A DNA stretch of 61,105 nucleotides from Vreelandella salicampi (lineage in GTDB: Bacteria; Pseudomonadota; Gammaproteobacteria; Pseudomonadales; Halomonadaceae): assembly GCF_013415105.1 (NCBI RefSeq), contig NZ_JACCDF010000019.1:1-61105 (forward strand). The letters are read 5' to 3'. Below are positions 28,373 through 35,115 of this stretch, one piece after another; the first letter of the stretch is position 1; each line of letters opens with the position of its first letter. The position numbers and the translations under genes were made by a program. The notes under the pieces were generated by a model. It ran no database searches. It saw nothing but the letters and a program-made list of their open reading frames with translations, and had not been told where the DNA came from.

Positions 28373-29167
28373 ATGTTGCGATCATCAACGCTTTTAGCGC
28401 CTATTTTAGTGCTTTCATCCGCCTTATTGTCCGACGTAAGCGCGCAAGTGTTAGCGCAAGAAGAACTTCCCGCGCCCGTCAAAGCCCTGGAAAGCCAAGG
28501 CATTGACATCCACGGCCAGTTTAGCGCCCCCGGCGGGATGCGCGGCTTTGGGGCGAGTGTACAAGGCCGAGAAATGGCGATCTACTTAACCCCCGATGGC
28601 GAGCACGCCATTGTCGGCACCCTGATGGACAGCGACGGCAATGATCTCACCAAGCCACAGCTTGATGAACACGTTCGCGCCCCGCTAGAAGCGCAAACCT
28701 GGGCATTGCTCGAAGAGAGCCACTGGATTCAAGACGGCGACCTCGACGCCCCTCGTGTGATTTATACCTTCACCGACCCCAACTGCCCGTACTGCCAACA
28801 ACTTTGGGAAGCCACACGGCCATGGGTCGACGCCGGCAAGGTGCAGTTGCGCCACATTATGGTGGGTATTCTCGCCGCCGATAGCCCCGGTAAAGCTGCC
28901 GCTATGTTAGGCGCTGATGACCCAGCGGCGGCCTTACGCGCGCACAAACGTGGCGACCGTATTGAAGCCAGCGCCCAGCCCCGCGATATCGAAGAGCACG
29001 TGTATGCCAACAACCAGCTCTTTGAAGACCTGGGGCTCTACGCCACCCCCACCAGTGCATTTCAGCGCGAAACCGACAACGGCACCATGCGCATCGAGCG
29101 CATAGAAGGTATGCCCAGCGATGAGCGCCTGGTTGAGATGATGGGTAGCGAAGAGCCTTCATCTTAA
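28373..29167 (+). CDS. dsbG: DsbG/DsbC-like periplasmic thiol-disulfide protein
   Basis: This 264-residue secreted protein has an N-terminal signal peptide (cleavage near Ala24-Gln30), a DsbC/DsbG dimerisation-type region (QGREMAIYLTPDGEHAIVGTLMD) and a thioredoxin fold with the redox motif CPYC at 138-141 in FTDPNCPYCQQLW. The cis-proline loop is LYATPTSAF. DsbG guards single cysteines of periplasmic proteins or isomerises disulfides. The ATG follows AAGAGGACACT. Assignment to DsbG over DsbC rests on overall sequence. A long perfect palindrome follows the stop codon. Confidence 0.9.
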   Translation: MLRSSTLLAPILVLSSALLSDVSAQVLAQEELPAPVKALESQGIDIHGQFSAPGGMRGFGASVQGREMAIYLTPDGEHAIVGTLMDSDGNDLTKPQLDEHVRAPLEAQTWALLEESHWIQDGDLDAPRVIYTFTDPNCPYCQQLWEATRPWVDAGKVQLRHIMVGILAADSPGKAAAMLGADDPAAALRAHKRGDRIEASAQPRDIEEHVYANNQLFEDLGLYATPTSAFQRETDNGTMRIERIEGMPSDERLVEMMGSEEPSS

Positions 29168-29170
29168 TAT

Positions 29171-29220
29171 TTTATCCCCTATAGAGGATATTCGGTCATT
29201 CATCCTCTATAGGGGATAAA
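29171..29220. repeat. Perfect 19-bp inverted repeat after dsbG
   Basis: The arms at 29171-29189 and 29202-29220 are exact reverse complements (core TATCCCCTATAGAGGAT) around a 12-base spacer. No U-tract follows on either strand. It begins four bases after the dsbG stop codon and could be a terminator by strength of stem alone, a protein-binding site, or a small mobile element remnant. The 73 bases from there to the toxin gene hold nothing recognisable. Confidence 0.9.
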
Positions 29221-29293
29221 TGACGCTTATCCTCCGTAATGTATAAGATCAGCTTATCGTACTTCCATTTTCAGTACACTGTGGGGTAAGACG

Positions 29294-29584
29294 TCAGAAA
29301 CCGGCTTCTCTCTGGTGACGGATGGCCAATACCACCACAGTGTCCACATCAAGACGATATCGCGCGATGTAACCGTCATCACCAAAATCGATCAGCCAAT
29401 CCCGATATTCCTCAGGTAGATCATCAATCGGGCGACCTATATGGGGGAATTTTCCAAGCTCCTGGATGCCGTGAACAATCTCCCTAGCGGCTCTTTCGGC
29501 TGCTGCTGGATTCTTCGGCCGTAGGAACTCACGCAATCGCTCAAGGTCCCGGACGGCTGCCGGGGCAAAGATCACTTGTGGCAT
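29294..29584 (-). CDS. RelE/ParE family toxin
   Basis: This 96-residue protein has the ParE/RelE fold pattern: an opening strand (QVIFAPAAVRDLERLREFL), helices with AAERAAREIVHGIQELGKFPHIGRP, and the terminal YIARYRLDVDTVVVLAIRHQREAGF. ParE members poison DNA gyrase, RelE members cleave mRNA; the GRP and IRHQREAG-type ending leans to ParE. The ATG lies inside the antitoxin gene (13-base overlap). Appears intact. Confidence 0.87.
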   Translation of the reverse strand: MPQVIFAPAAVRDLERLREFLRPKNPAAAERAAREIVHGIQELGKFPHIGRPIDDLPEEYRDWLIDFGDDGYIARYRLDVDTVVVLAIRHQREAGF

Positions 29585-29850
29585 GTTGGAGCCGACACCT
29601 CATCGTCCTTCCCCCAGCTGACTAGCCACTGCTCCACTTCGTCAGCAGCGACATGCAAGCCTGTTGATTGGTATTCCTCCCAAGCTTTGAGAGTCTCCTG
29701 CTTGAAAGCCTCTCGCCTTTCCTCGCGCTCTACGTACTGTTCAATAGCATCACGCATGAGCCAATGTGCTGATCGCTGACGGGCGTCGGCCAGATGCTGC
29801 AATCTTCCTTTCAACTCATCGGCGAGTTTGATCGATGTTGGTTTTGCCAT
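29572..29850 (-). CDS. CopG/ribbon-helix-helix family antitoxin
   Basis: This 92-residue protein starts with a ribbon-helix-helix DNA-binding domain (TSIKLADELKGRLQHLADARQRSAHWLMRDAIEQYVE) and ends in a flexible acidic tail that would bind the toxin. It precedes and overlaps the ParE-like gene. The ATG at 29850 follows GGAGG. A short palindrome 18 bases upstream is a likely autoregulatory site. Confidence 0.87.
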   Translation of the reverse strand: MAKPTSIKLADELKGRLQHLADARQRSAHWLMRDAIEQYVEREERREAFKQETLKAWEEYQSTGLHVAADEVEQWLVSWGKDDEVSAPTCHK

Positions 29851-29867
29851 GCTGACCTCCGTAGCAA

Positions 29868-29880
29868 AAGGTAATACCTT
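29868..29880 (-). promoter_or_regulatory. Palindromic operator of the ParE/CopG-type pair
   Basis: AAGGTA-A-TACCTT is a 6-bp-arm palindrome immediately upstream of the antitoxin ribosome-binding site. Antitoxins of the ribbon-helix-helix class bind such sites in their own promoters. The palindrome is observed; binding is inferred. Confidence 0.45.
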
Positions 29881-29931
29881 AAACTACTTTAGGTCGTGTC
29901 GGCGACTCTGTCGATGGCCAGCGCAGAAGAA

Positions 29932-29972
29932 AAATTTAATAAAACCCCGCCCAGCGAAATAGCCGGGCGGGG
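29932..29972 (-). terminator. Terminator of the tsdBA transcript
   Basis: On the minus strand CCCCGCCC / GGGCGGGG arms with a 12-base loop are followed by TTTTATTAAATTTTT. This is a textbook intrinsic terminator 36 bases after the tsdA stop codon. A second small palindrome, AAAAAGCGCTTTTT, lies just before it. Confidence 0.9.
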
Positions 29973-30007
29973 CTTAAGCTAAAAAGCGCTTTTTTTAATT
30001 AGACACC

Positions 30008-31060
30008 TCAATCCTCTAAGTCTTCAAAACGCGGTACGCCGACGTTCCAGGGAATGACCTCTTCGCCTTTTTCACCCCAATTAGCGTGATCCGCTAAGCG
30101 GTGGTCATCGTGTTCACGTACGTCGCCATAGCTTGAGTGTTTGTGGAAGGTCGGTCCGAACTTCTCAAGCATGTCATCTACGCTGCCGTCATAGCGCGGG
30201 TCCTGCGGGCGCTCTTGCCGCGTCATGTAATACGCCACGTCCCACGCTTCTTGGTCAGATAGCGACAGCGGCTGACCTAGCGGCATGTTGTTTTTGATAA
30301 ACCCAGCCGCTGTGTGCGTGCGCACGATACCGGCACCCCAGTTGTTGGAGCCATCGCCCCAGAGCGCAGGAAAGACATACTCGCCATCCTCGTAGTGACC
30401 TGAACCATCTTCCTGGTGGCAAATCGCGCACTGCTCCTGATAAACCGTCTCACCCCGCGCGTAACTTAGCGCTTCCGGGCGGTCGGGCGGCGGGAAGCCA
30501 CGGCCGTAAATCGGCTGATCGGGGTAAACCGGCGCACCCTTGGCTAACCAGCGGTGATACGCCGACAACGCCAACATATCATCGCTGCCATACTCGGGCG
30601 GCGTGCCGTTCATTGAGTAGGCGAAACAGCCGGCGATGCGCTCTTCCAAGTTGTTGACGTGTTGGTTTTTACCGCGGAAGTTCGGCAAGGTAATTGCCGC
30701 AGGCCACACTGGCGCACTAAACGGCTGACGACCTTCCCCTAAGTGGCAACTAGAGCAGTTCATGTCGTTAAAGACATTCTTCCCTCTGAGCTGCTGGGTG
30801 TTGGTAAACAGGTCATAACCACGACGAATGACTTTTTTGAGCTCAGGATGCAAGTCGGCGTCTTCGAGATCCGCCATGGTCGGCGGCACATGCACCAACT
30901 GGCCTTCTTGCGGCGCCGGGTAGCCCATCTCGACCAGATTTTGATAGGGCGTCTCAGCGTTCTGCTCGCCGTCGCTTTGGGCGTTGGCTGTCACGACGCC
31001 TGCCGCGGCGATAGAGGCACCGACGACTGCCAGCGCAAGGCTTTTTTTACGCATGATCAT
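30008..31060 (-). CDS. tsdA: Thiosulfate dehydrogenase TsdA-like dihaem cytochrome c
   Basis: TsdA joins two thiosulfates to tetrathionate in the periplasm. The 350-residue product has a signal peptide (to about Ala27) and two haem motifs, CSSCH (102-106) and CAICH (211-215). Between them is EERIAGCFAYSMNG, where Cys145 matches the unusual cysteine axial ligand of the active-site haem in TsdA; Met259 in NNMPLG is a candidate ligand for the other. The ATG at 31060 follows GGGGAGGA by 7 bases. tsdB lies directly upstream, the order known from Pseudomonas stutzeri. A SoxA relationship is possible but no sox genes are here. Confidence 0.85.
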   Translation of the reverse strand: MIMRKKSLALAVVGASIAAAGVVTANAQSDGEQNAETPYQNLVEMGYPAPQEGQLVHVPPTMADLEDADLHPELKKVIRRGYDLFTNTQQLRGKNVFNDMNCSSCHLGEGRQPFSAPVWPAAITLPNFRGKNQHVNNLEERIAGCFAYSMNGTPPEYGSDDMLALSAYHRWLAKGAPVYPDQPIYGRGFPPPDRPEALSYARGETVYQEQCAICHQEDGSGHYEDGEYVFPALWGDGSNNWGAGIVRTHTAAGFIKNNMPLGQPLSLSDQEAWDVAYYMTRQERPQDPRYDGSVDDMLEKFGPTFHKHSSYGDVREHDDHRLADHANWGEKGEEVIPWNVGVPRFEDLED

Positions 31061-31062
31061 GA

Positions 31063-31725
31063 TTATTCCTCCCCTTCTGCGCTGACCGTTTGACTGGCGT
31101 ACCAAGCTGCTACCGCCTCGATATCATCATCGCTCATGCGCTTGGCAATGGCCCCCATCAAGTCCTGCGGGTCGTTGGAACGTTCGCCGTCTTTCCAGGC
31201 GTGCAGCTGGGTACGAATGTAACCCGCATGCTGGCTGGCAATACCCGGGAAATCACTGCCGACACCTTTGCCGCCTGGGCCGTGGCAGCTTTTGCACGAG
31301 ACAATATATTTATCCCAGTCTCCCCGGTTGGCAATCTGCTCCCCACGGTTGAGGAGCGCATCGGAAGCACTCTCCCCACCGCCAGCGGAGGTAACCTCCA
31401 TCTGGCTGTAATAGGCCGCCACATCCACTATCTGCTGGTCGTTCAGCATGTTAGCGAAGGGCATCATGGTGGCATTCTGGCGACGCCCGGCTTGAAAATC
31501 GTGCAGCTGCTTTTCGATATAACCGGCATCTAAGCCGGCTAAACGTGGCCACGATTCACCGCCCGGCACATTTTTACCACTGCCGTCGGCTTGGTGGCAC
31601 GCAGTACATGTTGCGGCTGCCGTTTGGCCGCGATCTGGGTCGCCCGGCCCAACAGCGAGCACGCTGCCCGTATACAAACCGGCACCAAGTAGCAGGCCTA
31701 GCCCGCCTATAATCCTCTTGCTCAT
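31063..31725 (-). CDS. tsdB: TsdB-like dihaem cytochrome c4
   Basis: This 220-residue periplasmic protein has a signal peptide (to about Ala24) and two c-type cytochrome domains, CTACH at 40-44 and CKSCH near 144, each followed by the cytochrome c4 pattern PRLAGLDAGYIEKQL / PGIASQHAGYIRTQL. It would accept electrons from TsdA and pass them to a terminal oxidase. Its stop is two bases before the tsdA start. The ATG at 31725 follows GGGGAAACC. Sequence alone cannot separate TsdB from other cytochromes c4; position decides. Confidence 0.85.
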   Translation of the reverse strand: MSKRIIGGLGLLLGAGLYTGSVLAVGPGDPDRGQTAAATCTACHQADGSGKNVPGGESWPRLAGLDAGYIEKQLHDFQAGRRQNATMMPFANMLNDQQIVDVAAYYSQMEVTSAGGGESASDALLNRGEQIANRGDWDKYIVSCKSCHGPGGKGVGSDFPGIASQHAGYIRTQLHAWKDGERSNDPQDLMGAIAKRMSDDDIEAVAAWYASQTVSAEGEE

Positions 31726-31788
31726 CACGGTTTCCCCTTTTATGTTGTCGTTTCCTTAAGCGTGAATGAAGCGGCTTAAGGTGGTTGG

Positions 31789-33129
31789 CTACCCCGCCTC
31801 TCCGTGTTGCCCAGAGGCGATGGCTGGCACAATGAATTCAACGGTTAGGCCTTCCCCTGCTTGGCTTGAAAACGCCACACGCCCGCCAAAGCGCTCGGCA
31901 ATGGCGACGACGATCGCGAGCCCAAGCCCGCTTCCTTGCTGCTTACTGGCGCGCCAAAAACGTTGGGGGAGCTGCTTAAGCACCGCTGACGAGACGCCCG
32001 GCCCTTGATCCTGCACGCAAAATGCCACGGCTTGCTCGGTTTCGAGCCAGTATGCGCTCAGCGTGACGGGCTGATCCTCCGGGCCATGGCGCAAGGCATT
32101 GTCGAGCACATTGCGCAGCGCGGTAATCGCCAACTCGCGTGGCATGCATAACAGCACCTCTGGCCAGTGCTCGGGCAATACAAACCGCTGACCGGCATCG
32201 ACGTTGGTATCGGCAATCGCACAGGTGGCAATATCGGCGACATCGCTTTCTTCACCATCGTCAAAGCGTAAATGCCCTTCGACGCGGGCTAATGTCAGTA
32301 GCTGGTCGAGCGTGCGGCTTAGCCGTACCACGCCCTCTTCCGCCTGCTTTAATGATTCAATCGCCGCTTGCCCCTCGACACGCTTAGCCACTTGCAGGTG
32401 CGTTTTAATCGCGGTCAGCGGCGTGCGCAGCTCGTGCGCGGCGTCATTGGTGAAGCGTTGTTCGCGCACAATCGTCTGCTGTACCCGCGCTAACAAGCCG
32501 TTCAACGTATTGATCAACGGGCGAATTTCCGCCGGCACGCCGTAGGTTGTCACCGGTGCCAAGGCATCCGGGTGGCGCCGTGATAGCGATTCGCGTAGCC
32601 GCGTTAGTGGTGCTAACCCACGCCAAAGCACCAACCACAGCACACCAAGGCTGCCGACTAAGGCCACGACAAAAGGCACAACTGCCACACGGATCACATC
32701 CCCCAGGAGCATGTCGCGTTCATCCATCCGGTCAGCGGTGGTAATGATTAAGCCGCCCCGTTCATAGGTGAACACGCGCCACGTCATATCGCCTTCTTCC
32801 CGATACGCATGGCCACGCTCGCCCGGCATTAATACCTGCTCCATGTCCGAATGCGTACGTGCCATGATTTCTCCCCGGGGGGAGTGCACTTGGCACGCCA
32901 GCCCCTCAATTGGCGGGATGGAAAGCGCTCGCTGGTCCGCTTGCAGCCACACCTCGGGCGGCAGTTGCAGCATTAAGCCAGCGACCATGCGCGCCGACTG
33001 CGCTAAGCGCTGATCCAGTGTTTCGACCACTTTATTTTCCAGATCCTGCATCAGCCACGCCGCCGCACTGCCCCACAGAAGCGATAGCGTTATCCCTAAC
33101 GTTAGCAGCAGGCGTAGGCGCAAACTCAT
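31789..33129 (-). CDS. Sensor histidine kinase, QseC/PmrB type
   Basis: This 446-residue inner-membrane kinase has two membrane spans (about 7-27 and 148-169) around a periplasmic sensor domain, a HAMP-like linker, and a HisKA domain with His232 in FTNDAAHELRTPL. The ATP-binding part shows NVLDNALRHG, DQGPGV and GSGLGLAIV. It overlaps the regulator gene (ATGA) and lies 63 bases before tsdB, so it may control thiosulfate oxidation. The signal is unknown. Confidence 0.9.
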   Translation of the reverse strand: MSLRLRLLLTLGITLSLLWGSAAAWLMQDLENKVVETLDQRLAQSARMVAGLMLQLPPEVWLQADQRALSIPPIEGLACQVHSPRGEIMARTHSDMEQVLMPGERGHAYREEGDMTWRVFTYERGGLIITTADRMDERDMLLGDVIRVAVVPFVVALVGSLGVLWLVLWRGLAPLTRLRESLSRRHPDALAPVTTYGVPAEIRPLINTLNGLLARVQQTIVREQRFTNDAAHELRTPLTAIKTHLQVAKRVEGQAAIESLKQAEEGVVRLSRTLDQLLTLARVEGHLRFDDGEESDVADIATCAIADTNVDAGQRFVLPEHWPEVLLCMPRELAITALRNVLDNALRHGPEDQPVTLSAYWLETEQAVAFCVQDQGPGVSSAVLKQLPQRFWRASKQQGSGLGLAIVVAIAERFGGRVAFSSQAGEGLTVEFIVPAIASGQHGEAG

Positions 33130-33827
33130 GACGTTTGCTTCATGGCATCTTGTGGAAGCATCACCGCCTCGGGCTTACCCAAGCGGTAGCCCAAGCCGCG
33201 CACGGTATCGATAATGCCGCTACCGAGCTTGCGTCGCAGGTGGTGGATATGCACATTCAACGCATTGCTTTCGACATCTTCATTCATGCCGTAAAGGCTA
33301 TCTTTGAGCTGATCGGCGTTTAGCACGCTGCGCGGGGCGTACAAAAATGCCTCCAACAGCACGAGTTCACGCCGGGAAAGCGGTACCGCAACGCCGTCTA
33401 TACTGACTTGCCGTGAAACCGGATCCAGTGTGAGTGCGCCGTGAGTAATCACTCCGCTGCTACGCCCTGAAGCACGGCGAAGCAGGGCGTAAAGCCGCGC
33501 GACAAGTTCCTCAAGGTCAAACGGCTTGACCAAGTAATCGTCCGCCCCGCCTTGCAAGCCATCCACGCGATCACGTACGGCATCGCGCGCGGTGAGTATC
33601 AGCACCGGCGTTTCCACGCCATTACTGCGCCACTCTTCCAAGAGCAGCAACCCATCGCCATCGGGCATCCCGCGATCAAGAATGACAACATCCGTGGTCA
33701 CGGCCTCTAGTGCCTGGCTTGCTGCTTGCAACGTGGAGGCGTGATCCACGACGAAGTCATAGGTCATTAACCCTGCGCGAATGCCAGAGGCCACTAACGC
33801 ATCATCTTCTACCAGCAATATATGCAT
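33126..33827 (-). CDS. OmpR-family response regulator
   Basis: This 233-residue regulator has a receiver domain with acidic pocket Glu7-Asp8-Asp9, phosphoacceptor Asp51 (VVILDRGMPDGDG) and Lys in LVKPFDLEELVAR, followed by a winged-helix DNA-binding domain (residues about 125-220, ending DTVRGLGYRLG). It pairs with the kinase downstream. The pair sits upstream of tsdBA on the same strand. A perfect palindrome lies 42 bases before its start. Confidence 0.92.
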   Translation of the reverse strand: MHILLVEDDALVASGIRAGLMTYDFVVDHASTLQAASQALEAVTTDVVILDRGMPDGDGLLLLEEWRSNGVETPVLILTARDAVRDRVDGLQGGADDYLVKPFDLEELVARLYALLRRASGRSSGVITHGALTLDPVSRQVSIDGVAVPLSRRELVLLEAFLYAPRSVLNADQLKDSLYGMNEDVESNALNVHIHHLRRKLGSGIIDTVRGLGYRLGKPEAVMLPQDAMKQTS

Positions 33828-33868
33828 AACGGTTCCTTAACTAGTGTAGTCAGCATGACAAGGTAGGA

Positions 33869-33883
33869 TTAACCGACGGTTAA
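33869..33883 (-). promoter_or_regulatory. Palindrome before the response-regulator gene
   Basis: TTAACCG-A-CGGTTAA is a perfect 7-bp-arm palindrome located where an upstream operator would act on the regulator-kinase-tsdBA transcript. TTAA-containing repeats are typical for OmpR-family regulators of this branch, though those are usually direct repeats. Role inferred. Confidence 0.4.
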
Positions 33884-33911
33884 AAATCTCCATACAACAC
33901 CAGATAAATAC

Positions 33912-33945
33912 AAAAAACCCCCTACCATTGAGGCTGGCAGGGGGT
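33912..33945 (-). terminator. Terminator of the YeeE/YedE transcript
   Basis: On the minus strand ACCCCCT / AGGGGGT arms are followed directly by six T residues, 24 bases after the stop of the second YeeE-like gene. It separates the transporter transcript from the two-component system. Confidence 0.88.
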
Positions 33946-33968
33946 GACATAACACGAAGGTCTAACCG

Positions 33969-34376
33969 TTAACGCGTGACTATTCGCGCCGCAAACCAAC
34001 CCACCACCATCGCGATTAACATGGCGGCAAGCGGAATCGTCAGACCGCTGACAGACGCAATGGCAGGCCCTGGGCAGTAACCCGAAAGCCCCCAGCCAAT
34101 ACCAAAGAGCGCCGCGCCACCCAAAAGCTTGGCGTCGAGGTCTTTCTTGGTGGGCAGCTGGAAGCGCTCACCGAATAACGGCCCTGAGCGTTTAAACACC
34201 AGGCGATACCCGATAAAGCTCGTCACCACCGCCCCGCCCAACACAAACATCAGCGTCGGGTCCCAGGCGCCAGCGATATCTAAAAAGCCGAGAACGCGCG
34301 CCGGATCTGTCATGCCTGATATGGCAAGGCCAAGGCCGAACAACAAGCCAGCAATGTAGCCCATCACCATTTTCAT
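33969..34376 (-). CDS. YeeE/YedE family sulfur transporter, C-terminal half protein
   Basis: This 135-residue membrane protein has four predicted spans and the family repeat motif GLLFGLGLAISGMTDPARVLGFLDIAGAWDPTL plus GIGWGLSGYCPGPAI with its conserved cysteine. YeeE/YedE (TsuA) proteins bring thiosulfate or sulfane sulfur across the inner membrane through a cysteine relay. Here the usual single protein is split in two genes; this is the second, starting at ATG 34376 behind GGAGGTGGGG and overlapping the first by four bases. Confidence 0.9.
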   Translation of the reverse strand: MKMVMGYIAGLLFGLGLAISGMTDPARVLGFLDIAGAWDPTLMFVLGGAVVTSFIGYRLVFKRSGPLFGERFQLPTKKDLDAKLLGGAALFGIGWGLSGYCPGPAIASVSGLTIPLAAMLIAMVVGWFAARIVTR

Positions 34377-34834
34377 GCCCCACCTCCTATCACATGGCGA
34401 ACCACATACACGGTGATGATCGCGGTGATCAAAAACATCACCGTCGCGGCAATGGAGCGTGTTGACAGGCGTGCGATACCACACACCCCGTGGCCACTGG
34501 TGCAGCCGCTGCCAAGCCCGGTGCCTAACCCAACCAACAACCCGGCCACCAGCATCAACACAACACCGCCTGCGGGCTCACCGATAACGGCGCCGGGTGC
34601 ATTGGCCACATTCCCGAAACCACCGCCCAAGACCATGAGGAGCAGTGGGCCGCTGATCAAGCCCAGCACAAAGGTCACGCGCCAGGCGCTATCGCCTTTC
34701 GGACGCTGGGTAATCAAGTTACCCACAATGCCGCTTATCCCGGCGATACGCCCCATGGTTCCCATCAGCCATACCGCTGACAGCCCAATCAGAACGCCAC
34801 CAACCAGCCCTTGCAGGCTTGCCGTCCAATCCAC
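34373..34834 (-). CDS. YeeE/YedE family sulfur transporter, N-terminal half protein
   Basis: This 153-residue membrane protein carries the first YeeE/YedE repeat, with GGVLIGLSAVWLMGTMGRIAGISGIVGN and the hallmark GLGSGCTSGHGVCGIARLSTRS containing two conserved cysteines. It starts at a GTG (34834) behind AAGGAG. Together with the downstream half it should form a complete two-chain sulfur-import channel, next to a SulP transporter and a persulfide dioxygenase. Confidence 0.92.
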   Translation of the reverse strand: MDWTASLQGLVGGVLIGLSAVWLMGTMGRIAGISGIVGNLITQRPKGDSAWRVTFVLGLISGPLLLMVLGGGFGNVANAPGAVIGEPAGGVVLMLVAGLLVGLGTGLGSGCTSGHGVCGIARLSTRSIAATVMFLITAIITVYVVRHVIGGGA

Positions 34835-34878
34835 GCTGTTCTCCTTTTTTAACGGGCGCTAATTAGCGATACCTGCGA

Positions 34879-35070
34879 TTACTGTTTCGTCTTACAGGTG
34901 TTAACGCCTATCAGCGCGTAAAGCGGGCAGAAGTTAAACAGGCCCGTTGCGAGGGGCACGATACCAATCCAGCCCCAGGCACCAATGGTGCCGGTTAAGG
35001 CCAGAAGGATGAGCAAAGCACCTACAACAATACGGGCAATTTTATCGACACCACCTACGTTCGTTTTCAT
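34879..35070 (-). CDS. DUF2892 (YgaP-like membrane domain) protein
   Basis: This 63-residue protein has two membrane helices and the family pattern NVGGVDKIARIVVGALLI...CPLYALIGVNTC. The same domain is fused to rhodanese in E. coli YgaP. As a stand-alone protein it often accompanies sulfur-transfer and transporter genes. Its two terminal cysteines could take part in sulfur relay; this is conjecture. The ATG follows AGGAG. Confidence 0.85.
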   Translation of the reverse strand: MKTNVGGVDKIARIVVGALLILLALTGTIGAWGWIGIVPLATGLFNFCPLYALIGVNTCKTKQ

Positions 35071-35115
35071 CGTCTATCTCCTAAAAAGGTTGTTGCTTAG
35101 TTTTTGCGGACAGAT

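Noticed and set aside
30008..31725. soxXA instead of tsdBA
   Set aside because: The first protein is a dihaem cytochrome c4 type, not a monohaem SoxX, and no soxYZ or soxB is nearby; the Cys ligand motif and gene order fit TsdB-TsdA.
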